Part shown: positions 22,481-36,000 of the stretch, one piece after another
Numbering within the stretch: position 1 is the first letter of the stretch
Layout: each line of letters opens with the position of its first letter
Assembly (NCBI GenBank): GCA_040954595.2
Contig: CM082590.2
Coordinates: forward strand, 6,200,001-6,264,000
Direction: 5' to 3'
DNA length: 64,000 nt
Source: Balanoglossus misakiensis
Taxonomy: Eukaryota; Hemichordata
Made by a program: the position numbers and the translations under genes
The notes under the pieces: model-generated
Database searches by the model: none
What the model was told of the DNA's origin: nothing
The model's input: only the letters and a program-made list of their open reading frames with translations

Positions 22481-23670
22481 AAAGGTCGAATAAAAAATCA
22501 GAATTTATCCCCTGTTCTACGTCATCAACCGGAATTATTTTCGCTGATTCGGCCGTCGCTGTAACTTTCTTGTAAAACGGAATAACAAGTGCATGTACCC
22601 GTGGTGTACATAATTGAAATAAAAATGACGGTTCCGTGAGAATATCGCTGGGTAAAATCAATACGAGATACGAGAAAGGTAGAATTTGAAAAGTCGACGC
22701 TACGATCGTGGATGTGTGCTTGCAGCTAGCGAGCCTGGTCCCGAGCGAGCCAGCAGACTTGATATTAGGCTTACGGAAGTTACGGAAATGGTTTCGAGTC
22801 AGCTGTGCGGGACAACTAAAACTCTGTATTCTGTCCACCCGTCAACAAAATGTATAAGACGTGGAAAAACGTCGCAGTTCATTTGTTAAAGAGTTGAAAA
22901 CATTTGTCTGGGGTCCGAGGCTGAGATCTGTACGGGGCTTGTATTTCGGCGGAAACACAACGGCGCTGACTAGCCAGGCCGACGCAAACGTAACCTTGAA
23001 CACCGTTCCTGGACTAAAATGTTTAATATCCTGTCACATTAACGGTTTGGGGATATATGGCAATAGACTTGTGTTTATTTTTTCATAAAGTTTTGCATGA
23101 AGCGTGTCACTTTTTCTGTCAAACAGCAACTCGACGAACTCGACGCGATTACTTGCTAGGACGTTGTGTTGACACGCACACAGCGCGAGACGATGATTGA
23201 CAGGCAAAATGTATCAAAGTTGGCCCATGTGACTGACTCCGCGAATCTGATTGATAGTTTTTTATAAACCTTCGTCATGCTACGTTTAACTGTACATGTA
23301 TAACAAAACTACCCGTCAAAATTTGACTTATTTCCGACCCATCGGTCATTGTGTTTCTGTCCAGTGTAAGCGCACTGGGCAAGAACAACGTATAGTGCGA
23401 CAAGTGTCGCATAACAACTATAAAACAGTGTATTACTCCGCCTGACTACAGACAAGACGCAAGGTGTATAAAACTTGAAAGTCGATTTCACTTTATGAAT
23501 AAAAGTGATTCCATCATTAGCATATCTTGTGAGGGTCACAGATCGTTGCACAGGGGAAAGAACGTAATCCCGCTAAATAAACTGCAAGGCCGCTCGAAAA
23601 TTTTAGCAAGATATTGGAATATTTTTATTCTACCTCTTCTAACGAAAAATGAGAAGACTGTTCATGTGAT
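22481..23670. other. Intergenic, no gene recognised
   Basis: No domain or splice-consistent gene seen on either strand. Confidence 0.4.
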
Positions 23671-23671
23671 A

Positions 23672-23837
23672 AATATATAATCCCATGATATTTTTCTTTG
23701 ATTAACGTCATCGTATACTCGTGGTTTTCACGAAGGCGTACAACTTCTCATCTACGGCTGGAAGTTGCACGGCTCCGCGAAAACCACTCGTATACGATGA
23801 CGTCAAACAAATAAAAATATCATGGGATTATATATAA
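23672..23837. mobile_element. Palindromic MITE-like element, ~166 bp
   Basis: Long terminal inverted repeats: ATATATAATCCCATGATATT at the left mirrors AATATCATGGGATTATATAT at the right, and CGTCATCGTATACTCGTGG mirrors CCACTCGTATACGATGACG. Arms are ~55-60 bases, with a ~45-base centre. Confidence 0.8.
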
Positions 23838-24162
23838 TAATCTCAGTTGTTTTCTTATATCTAAATTCGACACATGCCCGCGCTACGCTAATACATTCCA
23901 GCATATGTCTCTATACCCGAATCGACAATTAACATTACAAGACAGTTGACGGATATAAAATTTATACTTTATAGAGAGGAGCGAATTCAGACTTAAAAAT
24001 TCTTTATATGTTTATATTTTACAGCTAGGGTATTCTTCTGTGCGTAAAGATAAACACTGGTTGCAATAAATGACGTCGAGTGGTTTCAGTTGAATTCCTT
24101 TTGTGCGGGGCAGGTGTGGACAGCAATAAACCATGCATGCATGCAAAGCGGTGTTGTTATCA

Positions 24163-24775
24163 GTGCGGTTCCTTTAAAGTTGTTTGCTCTGTCATTCAGC
24201 GAGTTTTCTGACCGTGTATGCAGGTCGGTGTCCAGTGGCGTTGACGGCGTGTCATTCAGAAATCTATGTGGAGTGTATTCAGTTCAAGACTGAAGTCAGC
24301 TAATGTTACAATTGTTAGTTTGTTTGTGGAAGTTGGAAATGATGCCACAAGGATTCTTGAATTTATTCGAGATTTTAAAAAGAAGATGTAGTGCTCTAAA
24401 GGGGCCATTGTTGCGACAATATTTTGCCAAACAGCTGTATGACCTGTAGCTCACGATAATTCCTGACTTTATCGCGATCTGGTTGAAAAATGTTTGTAGA
24501 TACTAAATTGTGGTGGAGTGTTTTTCTGCCGACTAAACAAACATTCTGTGCGGTTCCTTTAAAGTTGTTTGCTCTGTCATTCAGCGACTATTCTGACCAT
24601 GTATGCAGGTCGACGTCCAGTGGATTTGACGGCGTGTCATTCAGAACTCGGCGGTAAGTGTAATAAGACTAAAGTTAGCTAATTTGCCAATTATTAGTTT
24701 GTATGTAGGAATTAATGTTTTGAAATGATGCAACGAGTCTTGAATTCAATTGACATTATAAAAAGATGATGTTGG
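24163..24775. repeat. Diverged tandem repeat, ~385-bp period
   Basis: GTGCGGTTCCTTTAAAGTTG starts units at 24163 and 24548. Both continue through a TTTGCTCTGTCATTCAGCGA block and a GACGGCGTGTCATTCAGAA block. Confidence 0.8.
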
Positions 24776-27700
24776 CTGGCAAAAGTAAATTCTCAGTTAA
24801 TATCCTGAACATCTAAAACAGTATTGCAATGAATGATCATTGTAATTTGTGGACGTATTTGCTTCACATTGCAGTTCACATTGCATTGCGACACTTTGTG
24901 TTTACTTTGCAAAGTGGTTAGACGTACGTAGTTTTGGAAGCAAAGCGGAGAAAATACGGCTAGATACTAGCTACTTGACTATTCTGACACGCGATTCTGT
25001 AGACAGTACAGTGTGTCCTCGATGTAATATACTGTGGAACATATGAGTACTCACACTCATGAATCTACTTAACGTGTCAGGATTTACCGTTGTACTTGTT
25101 CGAGCACTGTCATCACTGCTCGACTGAGCTTATCAAGAAAGCCGAAACGGAGTAGCAAGAAACCCCAAATCAATCATGCAACATTCACGTAAGACAGCGA
25201 TCTGCAGTCGAAATAGAATAGTACTGGACAAGTAACGGTTTAATTTATATGTGAACACATTTGTGAGACGTACATTCTGATTGGCTCCGTTTCGTCAACT
25301 CTGTAACTGGCCGATGAATAATTGATTAATTCTAAATATGAGAAATAAAACATGGTCTCTTCTGGCAAAGCAGAAACTGTACAATGGGGGGGGGATAGTT
25401 TACGTCAATGTGTTGAATGCAAAACAGCTGCATGAATTCTAGTTCATGATAATCCTGACTTTATCGCGATCTGGTTGAGAAGTGTTTCTTTATACTGCTT
25501 GATTGTGTGTTTGAATGGCGGAGTATTTCTCCACCAACTAAAACATTCTGTGCTATAAAATGTGTTGAGTGGTTTCGGTATGCCATAAAGCCAAATCAAT
25601 AAACAGTATATATGTATTTAATTTTTAAGACCCTAAGTAAATATCTTCTGATTACAAGCTGAATAGATTGTTTGTATGACAATTAATTTCAAAACGGATT
25701 CCACGGATCGGAATATCCGTAACAACAATTCTCGATGTACATATAGTCCAAAACATCATAGCTGAAAGGTCAAATTTATGAATACATTTTATAGTGGTCA
25801 TGTCACAAATATCCCCATACTCCTTTACTTCGTATCACTGAGAGAGCGCTGATAACAGCAATAAAATCAATATTGGCTGACAATTTTATGAATACTGGTC
25901 TCGGTTTTAATAAATCCTAGTCGAAAAGGATTAATGCGAATGAACGGTGCTGATAAAGATGACACAATTAACACTGGTACACATGCAATCTCACTGACTC
26001 CAAATATAATCAGATGAAGGTGTTGATGAAGGTCATTCTCTATGACAATAATAACTACAAGCAATTGCTTATCTACATTACACGTGTTAGGGCGTTGAAT
26101 CCGATTGACTCGTTAGCGACAAGAGGGGGGACAACAGTAGTACAGGGATGGAAATCAAAAATTGGATTGACCTGTTCATAGACCATGCGTTTATCCGTCT
26201 CACGACCTAGTTAATGTTTAAGTTAATTGTTTTCAATACACGGGCGGTTATCCAACGTGTGACAAAAAACAGAGAAGTCCCGGTCTCCCATGACGACATT
26301 TTATTTACAATTTTTCTGGTTACACGTATTTAACCCTTTCGCTGAATTGTTGTTTAAAACTAACTTTTTATTAGCAGCAGGTCCTAGCTTGAGATAAACA
26401 CCTGTTGAAATACATGCCTGTGTTACTTTGTAGTCATTCTGACAGTGCGTCTATAAACATGGCAGACCTGAGTCATGCAATATAAATGAATGATGACCTC
26501 TGACCCGACATGAGTTCCTTTAAAGTGACGCAGGTATGGCGCCAGCCTATCACAATATATGTGACAGCTGGGCTGACATAGCTATATAATGTGCTGTAGA
26601 CACAGTTTCGTGACAGGGCCTGAAATTTAGGCCTGTCCTGGCCCAATTTTTAAAAAAAATTGAAATACAATATTCTACTCAATATGTCATGATTTACTGC
26701 ATACTTTTTCGAGCGGTGTCCTTTTGACAGTCAGACCTGAGCGACTCCACTGAAGTCTCCGGATAATAAGCGGACACGAGCAAAAGGATTTACACACGCT
26801 CAATCCTCGACTGTTATTTACACCATCGCCGAAACAGAGCAGCCAATCACCACCAATCACCCAACACTCACGCAGGACAGCGATCTGCGGTAGAAAAAAA
26901 AAATAACCATCGGCATGGTCGTCATGGCAAAGTAACGGTTAAAATTTGCATTTCGATACATTTATGAGACGCACGTCTCATAAATGTGGTGGAGTGTTTT
27001 TCTGCCGACTAAACAAACACCCTGTGCTATATATTAAGTGTGTTGAGTGGTTTCCGTCAAAGTCTATACGCGTAAAGCCAATAGAACAAACAGTATTTGA
27101 TCTTTAAGACCCAAAGTAAATCGCGTCTGATACGTACCTGTACATACCAAGCTGAACAGACAGCATGTCGATAAATTTCAAAGATTATCCAAAAAAATAC
27201 CTAGAACAACAATACCTAAAGAATAGTCACAGAAACTTATGTTCTTGTGTGGGCAGGGATGCCATTTACACTTCATTACATAGTACATGAGTGAGTGTGA
27301 ATGCGCTGATATGAACAACAGTTCAATCTATGTCGGTAATTAGGAACAATAGTCAAAGTTTAAGTTTCAATTAAAAAGTATGAATGCAGTTGAGCAGTGC
27401 TGATAACAGTTACACACTGGACACTGGTACACATGGAGTCTCACTGACTCCAACATGTAATCAGATGCAGGTGAAGGCCATTCTATGTTGAAAAGAGCAA
27501 TAAAATTTATCGACAGTTTTATGACAGCTGGTCAATGTTTGCCAACCCGGTTCTTACACTGATGTTCTTATCAGTGCGTGTGCTTTGGGTCATGTGTCAA
27601 TTGCCCTTCTTTAAATCCTCAAGAGCTGCCACTTTTTGCACTATTTTCAGGATTTTACTTTCCAACTTTAGATTGGTCCATCTAAATAAGATTAAACTTA

Positions 27701-28150
27701 TAGGTATACATAAACATCTTATTGATGCCATATTTCGGCTGGATGTTGCAATTTGAACAATTGATATATTAAATGGTGCCATGCCTGTTTAATCTGCCTC
27801 CATAAAAAGAGTATACAACTATTGTGTTATGCAAGTAGTGTGCCTTGATGGTGCAAATTGTAATGGGGATATAGGGAGAAGATTTTATGTATTTTATTGT
27901 GAGAAGTAATGTGGAATTTGGCAGCTCATGGGGCTTCAAATATGTCTCACTTTACAAATTCTAGATTGATAAGCCTCTTCAATTCCCCCATTGTGCGGAA
28001 TTTTATAGTTAAGGGTGGAACTTTTAATTTCTTTCCACCCTGGCAGCAAACTTCTTTTCCAGAGATTTTTTTGCTGAAAGATTCTGACTGCTGATTAATA
28101 ATTGTTGTAATCTGTGTTACAGCAAACCATCAAAATACATAATTTACAAT
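24776..28150. repeat. Mosaic of dispersed repeat segments
   Basis: Blocks at 25070-25290 and 26690-26970 match each other (GACAGCGATCTGCAG/CGG). 25430-26180 and 26980-27620 match 21432-22480. 26350-26545 matches 31975-32150. No coding capacity was recognised. The pattern suggests repeated local duplication of a long non-coding element. Confidence 0.6.
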
Positions 28151-29460
28151 GTTTCCCCCCACTGACCACATCAACAAGTGATGATAGCTATGAGTACCGG
28201 AATTTCTAATCTTGAAAACTGTTGATGTATTTTAAAGGCAAAAAGTAATAAACTGGCCAGTTTAGTCTCCTGATGGGTCAGTCCAGTGACTCATGAAACA
28301 ACGTGGTAGAGATTATATTGCCTATCGTTCCTCCAGTTACCCTTACTTTATATTCCGCTCTACATTTTGTATGGGACCCGTCAAACCACATATTTCTTGT
28401 ATATTTTGAATTTAAGCATGAAGAGTGAAAAAATTGTTCCCATCCTACGTTTTCAGTCAGCATTTTAGTACACCTCAAGGTATAGTTTTCCTATGGTAAA
28501 ATTATCTAAACAGCTATATCAAAAAATCAAGCATGGTTTTTACCCTTTCTCCATAGAGCTTACACTGAGATTGATGGCCACTATGAATTTCAAATTTGGG
28601 TTATAGCCCTGTTCTCTCATTTAAACGTTGCACCATGACCCAAAATGTTTGGTCTAAATTTAAGACTTTATTTTTCAAGGTACAAGACTACCTGAATTCT
28701 TTCAACCCCATTTCCTGCTATAGAGGTCCAGTTTTACTCTAGAAGACAATTAATTGAAGCTAAACCACGGCGATGAAATGATTAAAAATATCAGTTTGAG
28801 ATAAATCATTAATTGCCAGCACTTGCTTCAGCTTCATTCTACCAGAGATTTTTGAGTTTATAGATTATTTTGGATTTTCACTTGAATTTTATTTTAGAAA
28901 AGTTTTGCTACTTGTATATCTTATGAATTCCATCTTTTATTTTAATGTACAGTACATTAAAGGCCATTGCCCACTTAAAATTGATTGTATGAGAGTGGGT
29001 TCATTTTTATATAATATACTCTGATTTTCAATCTCTCATGCAACAATTCCAAATTTAAAGACACAGTTGGCAAGAATGTGGTATTTGGCTATAATGCTTC
29101 ATATTGGAAAAATATGTGGATTTGCAAAGACGGGAAATACTAAATTTCTCAACACTAACAAGAAATCACCCACAACTGACAAACGAAACAAATCCTCGAT
29201 TCATGTAGTCGTAGATGTGCAATGATATTCACTCACAATCACATGATTACAGACACTGCTGTAGTTGACAGCACAGTACATGTATACGATATTTTATACT
29301 GCACTGGGCTGTCAACTTCGACGGTGCCTGTCGGTCAGTCACATACTGTCTGGCACGACACGCATTGACTGAAAGTCAACTAGGTCACGGGTCCTTTGTA
29401 ATAGTTGAATTCATTGCCTGCCTTGTGTGTACGTCATCACAATGGAATGCAGTGATTCTC
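28151..29460. other. Intergenic, no gene recognised
   Basis: AT-rich; no coding or repeat structure stands out. Confidence 0.4.
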
Positions 29461-29463
29461 CCC

Positions 29464-29571
29464 CACAGTCGCATGGGGGTTGAATTGTATAACACGGCGA
29501 TCGCCTATGACACAGAAAAGTGTCATAGGTGATCGTTGTGTAAACACAACACAATCCTCATGCGACTGTGA
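29464..29571. mobile_element. Palindromic MITE-like hairpin, ~108 bp
   Basis: ACAGTCGCATGGGGGTTGA at the left mirrors the right end ACAATCCTCATGCGACTGTG. The centre GATCGCCTATGACAC mirrors GTGTCATAGGTGATC around a 5-base loop. Confidence 0.75.
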
Positions 29572-30046
29572 TCTCCCCAGACACTTTTGGCTTCGCTATT
29601 CGCATTTGTCACACCGACAGTGGCGAACTAGTGAAGCGAGAAGAGTCTGCAAAGCGAGACTATGTCTTGTACTGAAGCTTGTGAAGTGGGAATTATAGGC
29701 CACTTCATTCCACTGCTCGTACTGTTATAAAACATAAATAATCAAATCGTTGTTTAATGTGCCAACTAGTTTAGTGATTTAAACTAGGAATTCTGCTGTG
29801 ACGTCACCACAGTATTGAAGTGTATATGCCACATTTTTATGGCGTTATGAACTTTGAACCAACTCTTGTCATTATTTTCCTTTGTAGTGTACTTCCTTAT
29901 TTATCGGGGGTTTCCCCAACTTGTTGTCAACATCACCTGACCACGTAGGCGACGACGCCATTATAGAACATTTGCGAAGCTGGCTTGTTCAACTCTAAAG
30001 CGGTGCTACTGATCCAGATTCTTAAAGTATTCCAACACAATGTCAA

Positions 30047-30056
30047 TGACGTAATC
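30047..30056 (+). promoter_or_regulatory. CRE-like TGACGTAA just before the start codon of ROCO copy 2
   Basis: TGACGTAA occupies 30047-30054, two bases before ATG 30057. It resembles a CREB/ATF site, but its position suggests 5' UTR, and such octamers occur by chance. No TATA box is obvious upstream. Confidence 0.15.
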
Positions 30057-30086
30057 ATGGCTTCCGGAGAAGATAAAAATCCACTG
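30057..30086 (+). CDS. ROCO copy 2: candidate first coding exon
   Basis: ATG in a favourable context (ATCATGG), ten codons reading MASGEDKNPL, then a consensus GTAAGTG donor. Phase 0 matches the next exon, which begins DLIKAAWVGD, a typical start of a first ankyrin repeat. Another upstream exon cannot be excluded. Confidence 0.6.
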
Positions 30087-33000
30087 GTAAGTGACCTGTT
30101 AACTGTAGCTCTGCGTGGCAGGGCTGTGTTGTTACGGCGAGCCGTGGAGGGCTCGCCGTAACACAGCCCTGCCACGCAGAGCTATGTTAACTGTAACAAC
30201 TAACATTTCACACCAAAGGCAACGATGTCTGGCAGTGACGCGTACGACGACTGTTTTTATGAGTGGTTTACATTTTGTTTGTTTTGTGGACTGAGGACTG
30301 TTGTTCAAAATTTCTCCCTTCAACTCCATGCACGTAACTTTAACCAGACATTTTGGTCTCAAAACACATGACGGTTTCGTTAAGACTTGTGGCGCTAGTC
30401 GGTGCCTAATACGTTTATTATTTTTCAACGGGTCAGCTTGCCCGACACACGGAAAATATAGAAACTTCTAGTGTTTGTGTGTATTGCTAGATAGTGCATT
30501 CATAAATAAAACTAAGCTTTGTAGTGATGCCAGTAACTACCGGCCGATAGCACTAGCAACTGTTTTCTCTAAAGTTTTTGAGCATATTTTACTTTCTCGT
30601 TGTGAGGAGTTTCTTACCTCTCATTATTTACAATTTGGTTTCAAGCGAGAACATTCAACTGACCTGTGTTTATTTGCATTTAAAGAAATCATTAGCTACT
30701 ACACCAGCAATGGAGGACCAGTGTTTACTTGTTTTCTGGATGCTTCAAAAGCTTTTGACAGAGTTAATCACTTTAAACTGGTTAACAAGCTCATCGACAG
30801 GAATGTTCCCTTGTATGCTGTTCGAATTTTATATTACTGGTACAGAAATTAATTGTTTACTGTGTTGTGGGGTAATGAAACCTCAGAGTTGTTTTCTGTT
30901 TCTAACGGTGTAAGACAAGGGGGAGTACTCTCTCCCTATCTTTTTAATGTCTACATTGATGATCTTATCAATGCACTCTGTAAAGCCAAAGTTGGCTGTA
31001 CCATGTGTGGTGTCAGCGCTAACACTTTAGGTTACGCTGACGACATGACTCTACTCAGTCCAAGTGTTAAGGGTCTACGCCGTCTTCTTAGAATTTGTGA
31101 AATTTATGGCAAGGATTATGATATCATTTATAATTCTAGTAAAACTGTGTGCATGCTTTTTAATGGGAAGAATATGAGAGTTCAAAGAATTCCTTCGGTT
31201 AAACTTAATGACATCACTTTGAAGTTTGTACCTGTACACACCTATCTGGGCCATGTAATATCTTGTGATGGTTGTGATAATGAAGATATTGAACGACAGA
31301 GAAGAGCATTTTGTGTTAGAGCAAACATGCTATTGAGACATTTTCAACATTGTAGTCAAGATGTGAAGAAAGTTTTATTTTTGGCATATTGTAGTAATAT
31401 TTACTGTTGCAGTTTGTGGGCATCCTTTAAAGTTAAACCGATGAAAAAATTTAAAACTATGTACAATAATGTTTGGAGAAGACTTCTCGGTCTTCCGCCA
31501 TTTTGCAGTGCATCGGGTATGTTTGCTACAAACCATGTATTGTCACTTGGTGAAGTTTTTAGACGCAATATGTACAGTTTTAAGCGTAGACTCGAAAATT
31601 CTTCTAATGTTTTACTTGATGCGATCTGTTCATCAGATAGAGCGACTGACAGCATATTTTTCAAACATTGGCGAAAGCAATTGTATATCATGTAATTTTG
31701 CAGAGGTTTTTTTTTGTGTGTGTGTGTGTCTCAGTTTCAGATTTTCCAGAGTATTTTCATTAGTGTTTTTTTTTCTCTCTTTTGGGTATATGGACTTTTT
31801 TTTTAAAGTCTGAAATAAAGTATTATTATTATTATAAATAAACAATTACCCAGTTGACAAAAAAGTCACAATAATCACAATGTTTTCCATTCACAAGTCC
31901 AAGTCTCCATTGAACGAAATTCCAAAAATAATTTTACCGGTTGAGCAAGTCCTAAGTAAACACAATTTTATGAGCAAGTTCTAGCTTTAGATAAAACACC
32001 CATTGAAATCCATGTCTGTGTTAGGCCTACTTTGTAACCATGTCTAGCAATGTGTCTATATATGGGGCAGTCAGATTGACGCCATATCAAATGATGATAA
32101 CCTTTGACCCGAAATGAGTTCATTCAAGGTGACGCAGGCATGGTGTTGGTCATAAGGGGTCGTGGATAATTATTAATTCCCCATGAGCTGACTCAATCTT
32201 CTCCGTATCCTTTGCCGACAGACAACACGACAGGTTGATGATACATGTGTGCATACCCACGAGTAAGCTTTTTAAAATGAACCAACCGAACTTTGATAGT
32301 AAAATCACGAAAATAATGCATATATGACGTGAGGCATGTCAAATGCAACTATTTTCATTTAACCCAAACCCCTCGCTTAAGTTTGGAACAACAAAAAGCA
32401 ATGAATATTTTATCCCCTCGACGTTTTTACACTGACTCTCTCTCCAAGAGCACATGTTTGTTGTAACCCCAAAAGAAATGCAATTAAATCGGTGCGTGTG
32501 TAAACATAAAGTTGTGATATCTACTGACAATAAACAATAATTTCATCACAGAATGGTTGTTCCAAAACTCGTGACACTAATATACCATAGTGAAGAAGTT
32601 GCTAATGAACGCTTTAATCCCAATTCAGCGTAAGATTAAGGTACACCATGAATCAGTTCTTTTATTTCTAATAAACAGTTGTCTACACACAAAATTATTG
32701 AGGTACTAGCACATTTCAGTGTAGTTTATTATCTTCTGCCTTTATGTACCAGACGAGGGGGGGGGGGGTTATACACCATCAAGTTCTTCCTCTGTTCAAA
32801 TTTACAAGTCAGACATTTTGAGCTCAGCAGTGCATTATGGGCCGGTTGTCGTTAACCTGGAATATCGTATCGTTCATTGTTTTCGTTTTGTTGGAATTCC
32901 AGTATTTTGTGATCAGAATTTCACCGATGGAATGGTTTCCTTTCAGCAGTGTCTGCACCATGTTTTATTATTCGCAATCAAAACTCAGAAAAATTCACAT

Positions 33001-36000
33001 TTTTCCATGAAGGGATATTGTGCGCGTGTATGAATTAACAAAATCTCGAAATAAGGGACTGGTCAGTTTCTTTGCCTTGGGTGGGGCGGTGTATTCATGG
33101 GAGAGGTCACCCTGTTTTGGAATTGGGTGATGGGGGGGGGGCGGGGTTTCACCCACTTTTGTATGGTCAATGAAGGAGAGGAGCGGTCAGTCACTTTTGG
33201 ATATCCACAAAATAGAATCCACCCCCGCCCGAAGAAACTGACCAGTCCCTAAGCGCATACGGTTAACTACTATAAAAGTGAGACATTCTAACCGATAGAA
33301 ATGAACTAGTCTACATGGACCGTGACATTATGGCTGATCACAACGGAAACAAGTGTTATCCGTTGGCCGTGTAGTGACAGCCGTGCTGTGACATTCTTTG
33401 CTGACCGTCGGTTGTGGATTCCATGTTCTGACCAACAGGACGACATCCCAAATCTGTAGACTATAACAATAGAGTGGCTAGCCAGTGAATTGACCATAAC
33501 CTTGTTCCCATTTCTTTTATGACAATCATGCAAGCCCTATCAAACAGCCAAAAATGCTTCTTGGGAAGCACATCAGCGACAAGGTATACAAAGCTGTCGC
33601 ACGACCCACACACTACTACAGCTACACAATAACTTGCCCACACGATTTTGACAAACATTCATGATGATACTTTCATTGCATTTCTTCACCGTTCTCTTGA
33701 GACTGTTGCCTTATCATGAGTCCATGGGCTCATCCGGGCATTTTCCAGTACATGTATCTATATTTTGGTGTAAGCCGTGTACGTTTATGTGTAATTAGAA
33801 TGACTTTACCATATCATCGATGCACAAAGTTTATACAATGTGATGTAAAAGTTTAGGTATTATTTCTTGGTGTTTGTGATTATGTTTGTTCATAATCAAA
33901 TATATTTAACGGAATATTTCAAAAATAACAATTGTATGTTTCACTGAATGTTATAGGATCTCATTAAAGCCGCTTGGGTTGGTGATGTTGCAAGGATTCG
34001 GTCGTTGATAGCTGATGGGTACGATGTCAATGCAAAGGGTAAATACTTTGGCAGGGTAAGTATTTACACTGCCTCACTCAACATTTCACACGTACAACCC
34101 AGTCACACAGGTAACGAATCTGAAGCGGCAAACGTCTTGACCTTGACTTTATTGATGAACGCAAAACCTTTCCTGTGTTTCAGATACAAGCTTAATGCAT
34201 TTGAAATAGAAAACTTGTCAAAAAATAAAGCTTGTTTCCTCCTGTGTTTCTCTTATAGCAATTTGAGGTTAGAAAGAAAAGTTGAAACCGAAACGAATAA
34301 GAACATAGTGTTGGATGAAATGTTCAATTATCTGTATATTGTGACCAGTAACAGTCTGTGGCGAGGTTATTGACAAATCCAGATCGATGTTTGCAAATGT
34401 CATAAAACATGAAAGTGTTTACAAATAATTGAAACCCCAAAAGCAGCACAGTAGAGATTCAAAATCCCGCGTCGTAAGTCAATCCGGAATTCAGGTGAAT
34501 ATGGTCATGGAAAAGATTGCCGTTGATTGCCCTTATAAACAAAAAGTGCGGATTTCTTTAGTCTGTGGTGTTTGTATTACAAGTGTATTCTTCAGGCGTG
34601 ATTTGAATCTTTGAGGTTGGTCAGCTGTTGATTGATTGTAATATTTATTTCCTCTGGCTCTTCGATGGATATCTTAGCTGTAGAAATTACTTGAGTGAAT
34701 AAACACACATGATTGGAGATGAAAGTGTTACTGTACCTCAATGGACATAGAACAATGCTAGAGTAAGGACCTAGTGCTTGTCTATGGGGAATACAGGGAG
34801 AATATCGGAGTCGTGACAAGGCCAGGCTGAAATGTTTCATTTGCGGACACCCGAAGAATATGTAGAATCTGTGTCATTGCAGGCTGGAGAGTTGCCATTT
34901 GGACGATATCTTTATTTGTGAAGGAAGCTAGTGATTGCATGTGCCCCATGCATTATGTGCCATTGTAAGCTTAGGGACCGTCTCAGATTGTCACAAAACT
35001 ATCTGGTTAAATCGGATGTAGAGTTAGGCGGACGTGTCTTTACTATTGCTGATTCTTGGCTTTTCTGTTCGGATAGGGGCCGTCCACCCGAGAACAGCCA
35101 AGACAGAGAACAGAACAGCCAAAATGATCACCATAGGTAAAGACAACGCCTAACTCTACATCTGATTTTAATCAGATTGTCACATAAATTCAGTGAACCA
35201 GACATATGTGATTTCAGTTCCATTCAATGGATACTACAAACGCTTTTAAAAAAAGACAAATTTAAGAGAAATGTCCAGATTGGTTTAGACAATTCTTTTT
35301 TTGATGTTTCCTAGCAACATTCAATAATTATAACATTGATGTACTGAACGTACCAACGTTGGGTTCATAGCAGGCTATACCTAAATATTAACTTACATCA
35401 ACAGAGAACCAGGGGATTGTGTGTGTCGGGTGTATCACGTCCGCCATGTTTATCTGTTAGAGTACTTAGTGTGATTGAAAATTTCAAGATGTCCCATGCC
35501 AATGTTGGGTTCATAGAGGGCTTGGCCTAAACTTACATCAACAGAGAAACACGAGGATGGTATGTGTCTGGTGTATCATATCCGCCATGTTTATCTGTTA
35601 GAGTACTTAGTGTGATTGAAAAATTCAAAATGTCCCATGCCAATATTGGGTTCATAGCGGGCCAGACTTCAACTTACATCAACGGAGAAACACGAGGGAT
35701 TGTGTGTGTCGGGTGTATCACGTCCGCCATGTTTATCTGTTAGAGTACTTGGTGTGATTGAAAATTTGAACATATCAATGTAATTTATGAATAATATTAA
35801 GACCTATTGCACCAATGAGCGTGCATAAACATGTATAGTGCGCTACATTATATTAGAATTTTATAGTGTTACACTTGTTAGAAATATCTATATGACATGT
35901 TATAAATGTTCTCTGAAACAATAAAGTGTTTTGGTCTGAAACAACTATAGATGCTACACACATTTAACTCATAATTTCAGTCAACACTTACAGTTACAAA

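Noticed and set aside
29933-30428. Minus-strand ORFs across the intron 1 palindrome
   Set aside because: Created by the inverted repeat; no homology or conserved start.
31401-31845. Minus-strand ORFs over the LINE
   Set aside because: Antisense shadows of the reverse-transcriptase frame.
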